Shown here: in pieces, positions 38,368 through 48,198 of the stretch | Layout of the letters: each line of letters begins with the position of its first letter | How positions within the stretch are numbered: position 1 is the stretch's first letter | Assembly: GCF_000173735.1 (NCBI RefSeq) | Contig: NZ_ACCB01000017.1 | Coordinates: 1-64,000, forward strand | Direction of reading: 5' to 3' | From: Yersinia aldovae ATCC 35236 | Lineage (GTDB): Bacteria > Pseudomonadota > Gammaproteobacteria > Enterobacterales > Enterobacteriaceae | DNA: 64,000 nucleotides | Notes under the pieces: model-generated | Database searches by the model: none | What the model was told of the DNA's origin: nothing | The model's input: the letters and a program-made list of their open reading frames with translations, nothing else | Position numbers and translations under genes: made by a program

Positions 38368-39504
38368 CTAAGGATACTTAAAAATCACCCTATCTTTGCC
38401 ACTTTCATTATATGATTGAGATATTTTAATCTTTTCATTTTCATTACCTGCCCATTCTGGAAAATCCATTTTCATACTCGGATCAATACGGTCAACATCG
38501 AAAAAAATCGCTTTATCTTCTTTACTAAAATGAAAGCTAACAATATCCAAGTCTTTATCATCGAAATAACCGAGTAAATAACTCAACAGATTAATAAAGT
38601 CCACTGAAGATTCGTTACGACTTAGATCTCCACTTTCATTTACAATAGGAAATTGGCTATAATAAAAATTAGAATAAACATCTAACATATCAGTTGCTTG
38701 AGCTATTTTATAACCGTCATGCCATGTATTCAAACATATAATTAACGACAATAACACTCCCCAACCCGTAACTCTGGATATATATCTATGAGTGATACCC
38801 GCCCCATCATGAAATTTATACTTACCAGTCAGTAAACTACTATTACAGCTCTGTATATCTTTAGCCATGAAATGCAGTGGATCTTTATTTCGTATAACTC
38901 GCCAATTGACATTTTTAACATCACAATCATTCATGATATTAACTAGGGTAGATGAATACCAAAATGAATATATTTTCTCAAACAGTTCATCGCTAACTAG
39001 AAAACCTGACACCTCATTATTTCTTACTATCCATTCCTCATCTAGCTTAACTGCACTCCACTCACCGTTAATAAATGGTAAAATTAAAACATCAGGTATT
39101 AAACTTTCAATAATTACACCGTTTGTTCTTAACAAATATAACCATAACTCCATCAATTCATGTTCAACAATAGCAACATACAGAAATTCCTCATCATATT
39201 TTAAGATACTAACATGAAACTTATCTATATCATCTGCGATAGACTTTTCTATGGCAAATGAAATGGACCTAATACTTCTTATAACTTTGACATTGGTTAT
39301 TGTAAGTTTACGGAAAATTATTTTTCTTGAAGACACCAATACTTTTACCGAATTTTTTAAATATATATTAAGTTTATTTATTTCTGATATACTGCTCAAT
39401 ATACCATATTTGATTTCATCATCATTCTTTGCATCCACTCGCCAATAGACAGGATCATATTCTGTATTCCCTAACCTAATTGTAAGCAAGTCATGCCTCC
39501 TCAA
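38368..39504 (-). CDS. gspL: Type II secretion protein L
   Basis: GspL, 378 residues. A cytoplasmic actin-like domain of about 240 residues (binds GspE) is followed by one membrane helix (GWGVLLSLIICLNTWHDGY) and a periplasmic ferredoxin-like domain that contacts GspM. Sequence identity to known GspL is low; the assignment rests on domain layout and position between gspK and gspM. It overlaps gspK by 4 nt. Strongly AT-rich codon use. Confidence 0.78.
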   Translation of the reverse strand: MRRHDLLTIRLGNTEYDPVYWRVDAKNDDEIKYGILSSISEINKLNIYLKNSVKVLVSSRKIIFRKLTITNVKVIRSIRSISFAIEKSIADDIDKFHVSILKYDEEFLYVAIVEHELMELWLYLLRTNGVIIESLIPDVLILPFINGEWSAVKLDEEWIVRNNEVSGFLVSDELFEKIYSFWYSSTLVNIMNDCDVKNVNWRVIRNKDPLHFMAKDIQSCNSSLLTGKYKFHDGAGITHRYISRVTGWGVLLSLIICLNTWHDGYKIAQATDMLDVYSNFYYSQFPIVNESGDLSRNESSVDFINLLSYLLGYFDDKDLDIVSFHFSKEDKAIFFDVDRIDPSMKMDFPEWAGNENEKIKISQSYNESGKDRVIFKYP

Positions 39505-40451
39505 GGATATAATCCTTTACTCATATAGCTTCGAGATAGAACAGTAATATCGTCTCGAGTAATGAGCAAATCACTCACCAACTGATAATGACCATAGTCA
39601 TCTGCCCATAATAACAATCGTGAATAGTGCCTATCCGATAAAAATACAGATATTATAATATTCTGTAAAATTTTCATATCGTCCTTTGATATTGATGAGC
39701 TGTTATGAATAAAGTTATACAAAGATAAATTACTTTTCCAACCATCATCAGGTCTTGATGATATTAAATTTTCAATATCTTTTTCGCTAATAATATTCAA
39801 CAGCATGGCCCTAACAAATTTAACGTGTCGTATGTCCAAGCTATTAATATTAATTAAAAGCTCATCATCCTTACGATGGCATAGCATAGGCACTACCTTT
39901 GAATATATATCATCATTATGTGAGGATAGATAATATATTATATTCTCCTTACTTAATTGACTTGTCTCCAACGAGAAATCATTACTTTCTTTAATTAAAG
40001 AAACACGTTCAATGATGAAAGTAATAATGTCTTTTGTTTTTTTTTCACTTACGCCACTGGCTAATAACAATTTATTAAAAACCTGCCAATGATAACTTTC
40101 GATAAGCGTCTTGTTACCCGTTAAACTCAGTGGTAAAGAGTTGGTATTAAAACAGTTGGTATCATCTACCATTTTTATTCTATACTCTTTATCATTTAAC
40201 TTCATGACATCAGATAAATTAAACAACCGTAACAACCTATTATAATAATATTTTTTTGATAAATCTTTAACTGCACTCTTTAAAAAAACATGTTCAACTG
40301 CCAACAGTGGCCATTTACTTTCATGTTTACGCCTATATATTTCAGAGAAATATTTAACATCCAATAAGTAATTATGTGATATATAAACCAGTGAGTTCAT
40401 TAAGAAAATGATAGAAAGAACAAAAAACAAGGCCATGCCATACTGTTTCAT
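39501..40451 (-). CDS. gspK: Type II secretion minor pseudopilin K
   Basis: GspK, 316 residues, the large tip pseudopilin. The short leader MKQYG is followed by MALFFVLSIIFLMNSLVYIS, lacking the +5 Glu as is normal for GspK. The large soluble domain contains the alpha-helical insertion region (FNKLLLASGVSEKKTKDIITFI, ISEKDIENLISSRP). It overlaps gspJ by 80 nt, unusually long, and gspL by 4 nt. Confidence 0.82.
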   Translation of the reverse strand: MKQYGMALFFVLSIIFLMNSLVYISHNYLLDVKYFSEIYRRKHESKWPLLAVEHVFLKSAVKDLSKKYYYNRLLRLFNLSDVMKLNDKEYRIKMVDDTNCFNTNSLPLSLTGNKTLIESYHWQVFNKLLLASGVSEKKTKDIITFIIERVSLIKESNDFSLETSQLSKENIIYYLSSHNDDIYSKVVPMLCHRKDDELLININSLDIRHVKFVRAMLLNIISEKDIENLISSRPDDGWKSNLSLYNFIHNSSSISKDDMKILQNIIISVFLSDRHYSRLLLWADDYGHYQLVSDLLITRDDITVLSRSYMSKGLYP

Positions 40452-41058
40452 TTTTCTCCTTATAATTCAATGGAATAATCACCCTCCGTAATAACCCGTA
40501 ATTTTTTAACTTAATTATCACCTCTACAGCCTGGGGTATAACATCGCCACCACGCCACTCATTAAGCCACTTTCCATTATAATATACTCGCATATTGAAC
40601 TCATTAACGCCATCCAGTAATATTGAAACCTTCTCTTTATCTGGTTTTAACCTTTCTGATTTTACATAAACAACTCTCTCTAATGTTTTATTTTTAAATC
40701 TATAACTGATAGTTTCAGTCTGGGATTGGGATATAAAATCAATAATATTTTTTTTACGATTAAGTAGATAAACATTAACACCCTCATTTATCTTATCACT
40801 CCCTAAATAAATAGGATGACTTTCTTTGTTCTGACTCTCTGTCTTTTGATAGTATTTCGTAACATGAGTAATGTCTTGTTCAATAGTATCGATCACTTCT
40901 AATATTTTTCTTGTTTCATGTGTTTTATTTTTAATCGTAGCACTGCTTTTCGTTACAATCAAAAGGGACTGGTAGACAGTAAGACTCATCAATGTAAATA
41001 TGATAATAGCCAGTAAAGCCTCTAATAGAGTAAAACCATAGGAAAAACGACTAACCAT
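40372..41058 (-). CDS. gspJ: Type II secretion minor pseudopilin J
   Basis: GspJ, 228 residues. MVSRFSYG|FTLLEALLAIIIFTLMSLTVYQSLL has the prepilin cleavage site with Glu at +5. The frame is open 22 codons upstream, but the prepilin leader length and the 8-nt overlap with gspI favour this ATG. The expected C-terminal end is near GLLRRVIIPL; the frame instead runs on about 27 codons into gspK, which may reflect loss of the native stop. Confidence 0.82.
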   Translation of the reverse strand: MVSRFSYGFTLLEALLAIIIFTLMSLTVYQSLLIVTKSSATIKNKTHETRKILEVIDTIEQDITHVTKYYQKTESQNKESHPIYLGSDKINEGVNVYLLNRKKNIIDFISQSQTETISYRFKNKTLERVVYVKSERLKPDKEKVSILLDGVNEFNMRVYYNGKWLNEWRGGDVIPQAVEVIIKLKNYGLLRRVIIPLNYKEKNETVWHGLVFCSFYHFLNELTGLYIT

Positions 41059-41419
41059 CGATAACCCTATATCCCATAAGTGAAGAACATGGCGGAACGT
41101 CCCCCTCATACTCACGAACTTCAATTATGATTATACCGATCTTTTCATTATGGGATATAGCCTCTTTCGACTGCCAATACCACTGTCGGTTAGCCATACT
41201 TTCCCGCCCTTTCAACCATTCTCCTGACTGTCTAACTCCATTAATTTTCATTTCAGTTAGAATGTTATCTGCCCCCCAATAACATATCATTTTTTTATCC
41301 AAGTTTCTGACCATTATTAATTGCTCATTAACAACATACATAATACTAATCCCGGAGACGGCGAATATAGCCAAAGCAACCATCACCTCTAACAGAGTAA
41401 ATCCAGTGTATTTTCGCAA
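41051..41419 (-). CDS. gspI: Type II secretion minor pseudopilin I
   Basis: GspI, 122 residues. The leader MRKYTG precedes FTLLEVMVALAIFAVSGISIMYVVNEQ with Glu at +5. The domain WYWQSKEAISHNEKIGIIIIEVRE matches GspI topology. With GspJ and GspK it forms the pseudopilus tip. It comes directly after gspG; gspH, normally between them, is absent. Confidence 0.85.
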   Translation of the reverse strand: MRKYTGFTLLEVMVALAIFAVSGISIMYVVNEQLIMVRNLDKKMICYWGADNILTEMKINGVRQSGEWLKGRESMANRQWYWQSKEAISHNEKIGIIIIEVREYEGDVPPCSSLMGYRVIDG

Positions 41420-41453
41420 AGAAAACCTATTTATAATTAAAAGTTAATATAAA

Positions 41454-41867
41454 TTACCAATTACCTATATCATCAGCCGTTTCCATAGTCCTATCTGGGC
41501 CTGCTGAATACAGATCAATTTGACTATGCTTGCCTGGATTAACCATTAGATAGTCATTTCCCCACGGATCTTTTGGTAAACGCCTAATATATCCATGAGG
41601 AGGATAGTCCCTTGGAACCGGTAATACTGTAGGCTTTGACACCAAAGCCTTGATTCCTTGTATCTCTAATGGGTAATGTCCATTATCTAGTTTATACATA
41701 TCCAATGCATTCTCTATAGCAGCGATATCACTTAATACCTTTTGTTGATCAGCTCTATTTTTATTAGACATTAGACTAGGTATGGTCAAGCTGGCAAGAA
41801 GACCCAATATGACTATAACAACCATAATTTCTAACAAAGTAAATCCATGCTCAAGTTTAGCAGTCAT
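41454..41867 (-). CDS. gspG: Type II secretion major pseudopilin G
   Basis: GspG, about 137 residues. The leader MTAKLEHG precedes FTLLEIMVVIVILGLLASLTIPSLMSNK with Glu at +5. Typical GspG features follow: DIAAIENALDMYKLDNGHYP, LPKDPWGNDY and the calcium-site region SAGPDRTMETADDIGNW at the C-terminus. The frame is open six codons further upstream, but this start gives the normal leader. Known role: main pseudopilus subunit that pushes substrates through GspD. Confidence 0.93.
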   Translation of the reverse strand: MTAKLEHGFTLLEIMVVIVILGLLASLTIPSLMSNKNRADQQKVLSDIAAIENALDMYKLDNGHYPLEIQGIKALVSKPTVLPVPRDYPPHGYIRRLPKDPWGNDYLMVNPGKHSQIDLYSAGPDRTMETADDIGNW

Positions 41868-41881
41868 AATCCCTCTAAAAA

Positions 41882-43081
41882 TCATATAATTAAATTATTA
41901 ATTTCTATTATTGGCTGAATTATTGCCAGAATAATAAAAAATATAAAGGACGCCATGAATAATATTATTACAGGTTCTAATAGGGCAATGAAAAAATTAA
42001 TCCTCACAGTTAATTCATCTTCTTGAATCAGAGATACTCTTTCTAACATTGAATTCAATTTCCCACTACGCTCCCCTGAAGTAATCATATGCACGATCAT
42101 AGGAGATAAAACTCTACAGCGTTCTAAAGAAAAGGAAAGACTGCATCCCTCGCAGACCAATCGGGTAGAGATAAGTAATTTTTCTTTAAGATAATAATTA
42201 CTTATCAATGCACTGCTCACATTCATTGATTTTACTAAAGGCACCCCATTAGAAATAAGGATACTTAGAGTTCTTAAATAACGAGACATATTTAAAGCAA
42301 GGCTGAGCCTACCTAAAATTGGTAATTTTAAATAATATCGATGCCAAAGATAACTCACTTCACTTACTCTAAATGCACGATTAATACCAACACCAAAAGA
42401 AAAAAAAGTTATTGAGGCTGCAAGGAGATTTTCCTTCACAGTATAACTTATTAATATTAGCACTCTGGTGGACAAAGGTAATTCTTCTTCTGAAGATACG
42501 AACTGCTCGATTATATTAGGCACAACAAAAGCAAGTAGTGTTATAGAAACAATTATTGACATTAAAATTAGAATGACTGGGTAAATGAGTGCCTGAGTTA
42601 CTTTCCTCTGTAATTGCTGTTTCTGCTCAATATAATCAGCTAATTGAGAAAGTGCTATGCCTAAATGGCCTGATAACTCCCCGGCTGTAATCAACGATTT
42701 GTAGATTGGGCTGAATATAGCAGGGAATTGCGACAATGCGTCTGAGAAAGCATACCCCTCAATGATTTTCTTTCTTACTTCACAAACTACTTTAGTCAAT
42801 TTACTGTTAGGGTTCTGCTTTACGATGACATCCATCACTTCATCTAAAGGCATACTAGCACTGACTAATGTAGCCATTTGTCTCGTTATAAGTACCAAGC
42901 CCTCTTTGTTGACGGATTTATTAAATTTTAAAATTGAATTGTCAGAATAAAGCTTTATTTTTATAATACATAGTTTCTTTTTATAAAGTAGACATCTTGC
43001 TATTCGTATATTTTCAGCCTCAACATTACCGTTTACCTCCATACCTTTATTATCTATTGCTATATATTTAAATACTGCCAT
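41882..43081 (-). CDS. gspF: Type II secretion inner membrane protein F
   Basis: GspF, 399 residues, the polytopic platform protein, with two repeated cytoplasmic T2SSF domains and three membrane segments. Landmarks: LVLITRQMATLVSASMPLDEVMD, FPAIFSPIYKSLITAGELSGHLG, MSRYLRTLSILISNGVPLVKSM and MITSGERSGKLNSML. It overlaps gspE by 14 nt. Confidence 0.93.
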   Translation of the reverse strand: MAVFKYIAIDNKGMEVNGNVEAENIRIARCLLYKKKLCIIKIKLYSDNSILKFNKSVNKEGLVLITRQMATLVSASMPLDEVMDVIVKQNPNSKLTKVVCEVRKKIIEGYAFSDALSQFPAIFSPIYKSLITAGELSGHLGIALSQLADYIEQKQQLQRKVTQALIYPVILILMSIIVSITLLAFVVPNIIEQFVSSEEELPLSTRVLILISYTVKENLLAASITFFSFGVGINRAFRVSEVSYLWHRYYLKLPILGRLSLALNMSRYLRTLSILISNGVPLVKSMNVSSALISNYYLKEKLLISTRLVCEGCSLSFSLERCRVLSPMIVHMITSGERSGKLNSMLERVSLIQEDELTVRINFFIALLEPVIILFMASFIFFIILAIIQPIIEINNLII

Positions 43082-44579
43082 TTTCGTCCTCTAAACTAAT
43101 CCTTATCACCTCTTCAATTGTCGTTAACCCAGCAATAACCTTATTTACGCCATCTTGCTGGATACTGCGTATAGATTCTTGTGCTAAATTAGCCAGTTCT
43201 ATCTCGCCGCATCCTTTATAAATACCCTCTCGAAGATTTTTATTGATAATAAGGAGTTCATGTAAAGCAATTCGCCCCTGATAACCTGTTAAATTACATT
43301 TATTACAACCGGAGGCTCGGTATCCCGAAACCGTCAGACCTCCTTCTCGGATAACGTTCAAACGTTGTAGTTCATCTGACGTAAATACATATTCTTGTCG
43401 ACACGCTATACATAATTTCCGCACTAACCGCTGTGATAAAACCGCCAGTAATGAACTTGATAACATAAATGGCTCTACATTCATGTCTTTGAGTCTGGTT
43501 ACTGCACCTATCGCACTATTCGCATGTAGCGTTGACAATACCAGATGCCCCGTAAGTGAAGCTTGTACCGCTATTTGGGCGGTTTCTACATCCCTTATCT
43601 CTCCTATAAGCACGACATCAGGATCTTGCCGCAACATCGCTCTCAAACAGCGTGCAAATGTCATATCTATTTTTGAATTGACTTGTGTCTGAGATATACC
43701 TGCTATATCGAACTCTATGGGATCCTCTACAGTCATAATATTTCTTTCATTCGAGTCAATTCCCATTAAAGCTGCGTATAAGGTAGTACTTTTTCCCGCA
43801 CCAGTAGGGCCGACAACCAGAATAATCCCGTGAGGGCGAATAACTAGCTCCTTCATGGCAGTACAATTGGCAAGAGACATACCTAAAGAGTGTAAATCCA
43901 ACTTGATACTATTCTTATCTAATAAGCGCATAACAACACGCTCTCCATGATTTGACGGCAAAACTGAAACTCGCACATCTAAAGTTCTGTTGACTAAATT
44001 AAGTGTAATACGACCATCCTGCGGAATACGTTTTTCTGCAATATCTAGCTTTGCCATCACCTTAATTCGTGAAACCAATAATAGCGCCACCTGATGCTGC
44101 AACTCTAATATCTTTTTTAATACACCATCGATCCTAAACCTTATAATCATTTTTTTATCAAAAGATTCCATATGGATATCTGATGCCAGCTCTCTAATTG
44201 CTTCGATCAGTATAGTGTTAATCAACTTAATTACAGGTGCTTCATTATCTGTGCTCAGCAAGTCCTGCTGGGCAGATATCTCGCCCGCGAAAGAGTAAAG
44301 ATCAATATCATCATGTATAGAATTTATAATTTGGTATGACTGCGCAGCACTCTTTTGATATAAAAAAATAAGATTATTATTAAACTCATCATCGCTAACT
44401 AATTTTAATTCAATAGGATATTGGCCAACCCTATTACCTTCAAGTATAGCATCCAGAGAAGTGGAATGGCGGCAGAGTAGTTGACATCCTCGCTCCATCG
44501 GAAGTAACACAATACCATTGTCTCTTGCCCAGTCAAATGTCAGGGGTAATGCAATATCGTTATACTTTTCATCGTTCAT
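43068..44579 (-). CDS. gspE: Type II secretion ATPase E
   Basis: GspE, 503 residues, the cytoplasmic secretion ATPase. N-terminal domain that binds GspL, then the ATPase core: Walker A GPTGAGKSTTLYAAL, Asp box EDPIEF, Walker B DVVLIGEIRDVETA, His box LTGHLVLSTLHANSA, and a tetracysteine zinc motif (CIAC near the start of the finger, CNKC about 35 residues later). All catalytic motifs look intact. It overlaps gspD by 11 nt. Confidence 0.95.
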   Translation of the reverse strand: MNDEKYNDIALPLTFDWARDNGIVLLPMERGCQLLCRHSTSLDAILEGNRVGQYPIELKLVSDDEFNNNLIFLYQKSAAQSYQIINSIHDDIDLYSFAGEISAQQDLLSTDNEAPVIKLINTILIEAIRELASDIHMESFDKKMIIRFRIDGVLKKILELQHQVALLLVSRIKVMAKLDIAEKRIPQDGRITLNLVNRTLDVRVSVLPSNHGERVVMRLLDKNSIKLDLHSLGMSLANCTAMKELVIRPHGIILVVGPTGAGKSTTLYAALMGIDSNERNIMTVEDPIEFDIAGISQTQVNSKIDMTFARCLRAMLRQDPDVVLIGEIRDVETAQIAVQASLTGHLVLSTLHANSAIGAVTRLKDMNVEPFMLSSSLLAVLSQRLVRKLCIACRQEYVFTSDELQRLNVIREGGLTVSGYRASGCNKCNLTGYQGRIALHELLIINKNLREGIYKGCGEIELANLAQESIRSIQQDGVNKVIAGLTTIEEVIRISLEDENGSI

Positions 44580-46494
44580 AATCCCATCTCGGCGTATAAA
44601 AATCAGTTATATCCTTGCTAAGTTCAGTTAGAGCATCATAGTTTACACCCATATCATAATTTAATGCCGTATTAATTAATTTCATATCATCCGCTATAGA
44701 ATACTCTTTATTATTACTTACGTTATATTCCGAATATTTACCAGAGGTTACCAGACTATAGTCATCTACCTCTCTTAAAATCGTAGGCTTAATAAATAGA
44801 ATAAGATTGCTTCTTTCAACTTTTTCTTTAGTTTGCCTGAAAAGACCACCAATCAAGGGAATATCGCCTAAAAATGGAACTTTATTTATTATTCTATTGG
44901 TTTTTTTATCTAATAATCCACCAACGACAACAGTTTCCCCACTTCTTACTAGCACGGCATTATTTACCACTCGTTTATTAAAAACAGAACCTAAGTTATT
45001 GGTATTGGTATCTGTGCTATCAGCAACACTTGATACCTCCTGCCTAATCTCAAGCAAGACTGAATCACCCTGATTTATCTGTGGTTTTACCTTTAGCATT
45101 ACACCTACAGGTTGTCTTGATATCGAGTTATATACCTTATCTGTCGCCGTTGTTTGCGTTGATGTCAGTACCGGAACCTCTTGACCTACGTTAAATTCAG
45201 CCTCCATATTGTCAAGAGTAACAATACTCGGTGTAGCAAGAATATTATTATTTGAATTAGTTGCTAATGCGCTAAATAGGCCATCCCAGTTTCCTTTATA
45301 GAAACCTGCCGTTAATCCGGCAATCATCATTGGTATCCCCTTTTCACTGCTACTGGCTGTAGCCCCAGAATTCTTGATAAAATTGACACCACCTAAGAAT
45401 TTGTTAGCCCATTGAATACCAAGATTAAGCCCTTCTCCATTTTGAGTTTCAACAATAATAGCTTCAACCAATACTTGAGCACGCCGAACATCTAACTTAT
45501 CGATGACTTGGCTCAGTTCTTTCATTAGCCCTGGCGCTGCGGTAATAACCAGTGCATTCGTTTGTTCATGTGCCCTTATTGTAAATCCCCCCGCCCTCTG
45601 CTTATTTGTTAACTTGTCTCTTTTCTCGCCTTGGAATCCCTGACTAATGCCATTAAGTACATCCACTAACTTTGATGCCTGAGCATACTTCATATAGATG
45701 ACGTTGGTATTTCCATAACTATTCTGCTGTTGATCAAGTTGCTTCATCAACTGAATGGCTTTTTTCCTAATATGAATATCACCACTCACCAATATTGAGT
45801 TAGTTCTTTCGTCGGCAATTGCTTTACCAAGACTATACTGTTCTTGCTTTGTAGAATGCATTGGATTGATTACTTCATTAACCAATTTAATAACATCAGT
45901 GGCGACGGCATAATTTAGTTTGTATAACTCAATATCACTATCATCTCGTTGATCAAACATCTTAATTATTGAATATAAACGGTTTACCACTGCGGCACGA
46001 CCTGTTATTAATATAACATTAGAAGATTCATAATAAATAATACCACCTGGTTCTCCACTGTCATTCAATTGGCGTAAAAGTGGTGCGATCTTCTTTGATG
46101 ATATATATTTAAGTTGAATAACTCTATTTATTAGCTCATCACTGCGTGGTTCGCCATCTTCTTTTGGTTTCGTGATTACTGATCCTTTCGCACGTTTTAC
46201 TGGTATTACTTTCAATATATTATGTGGCATTTCAACCACTGCATAACCATAAACATCAAGTACATTGAGGAAGAACTGATAGTATTTCTCCTCATCCAAT
46301 AACTCATAACTTCGAACACTAACCACCCCCTGAACATGAGGGTCTATGATAATGGTCTTATTAGTATTTTTGCTTACCGTATTAATAAAATCTTTTATAT
46401 CTGCATCTCGAAATGAAACAGAGAACTCAGCACACTTTATCCCCATTGAAAAAATAAATGTTAATACAACCACGTTAAGTTTTAATAAAAACAT
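44569..46494 (-). CDS. gspD: Type II secretion secretin D
   Basis: GspD, 641 residues, the outer membrane channel. Signal peptide (about residues 1-21), N0 domain (VSFRDADIKDFINTVSKNTNKTIIIDP), N1-N3 repeats, then the secretin domain with VPFLGDIPLIGGLFRQT and the VGQEVPVLTSTQT gate region. Complete by length and motifs. No gspS pilotin gene is adjacent, so outer membrane targeting would depend on one elsewhere. Confidence 0.95.
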   Translation of the reverse strand: MFLLKLNVVVLTFIFSMGIKCAEFSVSFRDADIKDFINTVSKNTNKTIIIDPHVQGVVSVRSYELLDEEKYYQFFLNVLDVYGYAVVEMPHNILKVIPVKRAKGSVITKPKEDGEPRSDELINRVIQLKYISSKKIAPLLRQLNDSGEPGGIIYYESSNVILITGRAAVVNRLYSIIKMFDQRDDSDIELYKLNYAVATDVIKLVNEVINPMHSTKQEQYSLGKAIADERTNSILVSGDIHIRKKAIQLMKQLDQQQNSYGNTNVIYMKYAQASKLVDVLNGISQGFQGEKRDKLTNKQRAGGFTIRAHEQTNALVITAAPGLMKELSQVIDKLDVRRAQVLVEAIIVETQNGEGLNLGIQWANKFLGGVNFIKNSGATASSSEKGIPMMIAGLTAGFYKGNWDGLFSALATNSNNNILATPSIVTLDNMEAEFNVGQEVPVLTSTQTTATDKVYNSISRQPVGVMLKVKPQINQGDSVLLEIRQEVSSVADSTDTNTNNLGSVFNKRVVNNAVLVRSGETVVVGGLLDKKTNRIINKVPFLGDIPLIGGLFRQTKEKVERSNLILFIKPTILREVDDYSLVTSGKYSEYNVSNNKEYSIADDMKLINTALNYDMGVNYDALTELSKDITDFYTPRWDYER

Positions 46495-46507
46495 ACTATA
46501 GCCCTTA

Positions 46508-47009
46508 TTATTGGATATTTAGTGAATAGTATGACCCATCCCTCTCTATAATAACCTGACCGGATAATATCCTAACTATTTTAGTCGTATCCTCGTCAAA
46601 AACATCGTGGGTATAATATGTTTCATGCTCTCCATTCACATCCAAAATAGCCATAGACTTGATCTCTTCACTATGACTAATTGTCCCTAATAGCCTTATT
46701 CCACCCGTGTAGTCACCTGGAGTTACTCGATTAAAATTATCATTTTTTTTAACTTGTTTTTTTAGTAAACATTCCGAATTTTTTTATTTTTTCAACAGCG
46801 AAAACTATCTCGCTCTTCTCTTCAGCACTTTCTACATTGCCATCATATAATACAGGAAGTACAAATTCATCTTTAACCAGCAATCCTTTCAACCCAGCCC
46901 CTACATTATATATGACAATAAAAATAATTAGCCATTCAATCAAATACTTTATATTAAAAATAAAGAAACGAAAGAGCGTTATGGATATATCTCTTGATAA
47001 ATACAACAC
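46508..47009 (-). pseudogene. gspC: Type II secretion protein C, frameshifted
   Basis: GspC is the inner membrane connector that touches GspD. The first frame, starting at GTG with GAGAGG 5 nt upstream, gives a membrane anchor (YLIEWLIIFIVIYNVGAGLKG) and ends at FGMFTKKTS stop, 86 residues. The second frame continues FNRVTPGDYTGGIRLLGTISHSEE then VNGEHETYYTHDVFDEDTTKIVRILSG and YYSLNIQ, the homology-region domain, ending 13 nt before gspD. One base too many in the T-run at about 46756-46762 (A7 in the coding strand) explains the break. Even repaired, the protein (about 166 residues) lacks a PDZ or coiled-coil tail. Confidence 0.8.
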
Positions 47010-47069
47010 TCTTTCCTCTCAAAAATAGTCAGGAAAAATCAAAAAAAGCGAACAATAAAATATGGCACA

Positions 47070-47489
47070 CTAGACATACCCTGCAAATCGCTCATTTGTA
47101 TTATTTGACATTACTGTCCGCAATATTCCAGAGTCTAACCTTAGTCCGTATCTATTTATTGTTTTTATAATTCCATCTGGAATGCCTGAGTTTTTCAAAT
47201 GCACCCTAAACTTATGAATTAGCTGATGATAGTTATTATCAGAGATGCTTTTATGATTTTCGTACCACACAACCTTTATGATGTCCTGCTTTCTATTTAC
47301 ATCATTGAATAAGCACATAACCAATCTTTTTTGCTTTTCATTAATATCGATCGTCAACTTTTGTGTATGAAAGTGAATTTTGTTCATACAGCAGTCTAAG
47401 GACATCTCTTTTTCATAATCAATAACACCCTTCCCATTGATATCAATAAATTTACTACCAGAGACAACAGAGACTGTATCAACATACAT
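47070..47489 (-). CDS. Winged-helix DNA-binding regulator
   Basis: About 139 residues. The C-terminal half is an OmpR/ToxR-type winged helix: LTIDINEKQKRLVMCLFND, NYHQLIHKFRVHLKNSG and IIKTINRYGLRL, the last matching the TIPRRGYRL wing. No receiver domain or membrane segment is seen. The ORF is open further upstream from a TTG, but GAGGT lies 7 nt before the ATG chosen. It is just upstream of gspC on the same strand (60 bp), so it is a candidate regulator of the secretion operon. Confidence 0.65.
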   Translation of the reverse strand: MYVDTVSVVSGSKFIDINGKGVIDYEKEMSLDCCMNKIHFHTQKLTIDINEKQKRLVMCLFNDVNRKQDIIKVVWYENHKSISDNNYHQLIHKFRVHLKNSGIPDGIIKTINRYGLRLDSGILRTVMSNNTNERFAGYV

Positions 47490-48150
47490 ATATGAGACCT
47501 CAACAATATTCATCCGATTTATAATACTAATCACAATAAAGAAGTGATAAGGGAACAAGTGATTATTATTGTTTTTACTTAATGAATAAAACAAATTAAA
47601 TTATATATTTTAATTATATTTAATGGTTAAATAGCCTTTTAATTTAAATTTTGCACTGGTGTTTCAATGAGATACCCAAAGATAATATCGATATCAAGAT
47701 AACAAACTTTAAATAACCATACAAACATACAATATATTAGTGATGAAATAATACTTAAAAAAATGTTATTATAATTTATAATGCTTAAGTAAATTCTATT
47801 CATTTGAAAAACAACAAATAATCAGTTTTAATAAAGTACAATAATAACAAAAAAACTCAAGCGATAAATATTATTTAGTGGCGGAAAATATAATATTCAA
47901 ACCTAATGCAAAACAATAACATTTATATGTCGTTAGCTTTACAATTAATCATATTACTCACTTATTGCTTTATCAGAGTTATATTCCAAACTACTATATT
48001 TAAGAGGTTCTTATCAGTCACCTTGGTAGTTCAATGTCCGCATTATCATGCGTTTTGACTTAAACTATCTAATCACAATTTTTAATTATCACCAACACTC
48101 AGGAACAAACAAAAAAAATAACAAGATACATAGAATAACTTCGCAACTGA
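47490..48150. other. AT-rich non-coding region upstream of the gsp regulator
   Basis: About 650 bases, mostly A and T, holding the presumed promoter of the winged-helix gene. No convincing ORF; a plus-strand frame over 48048-48407 is antisense to carbonic anhydrase and its terminator. No clear operator was picked out. Confidence 0.45.
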
Positions 48151-48156
48151 AAATAT

Positions 48157-48198
48157 CCCTACTTTCCCCCTTGAAATACATCAAGGGGGAAAGTAGGG
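48157..48198 (-). terminator. Long perfect hairpin after the carbonic anhydrase gene
   Basis: 18-bp perfect stem (CCCTACTTTCCCCCTTGA and its complement) with a 6-nt loop, starting 5 nt after the carbonic anhydrase stop and followed on the minus strand by ATATTTTC. Probably a terminator; unusually long, so a small palindromic repeat is an alternative. Confidence 0.7.
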
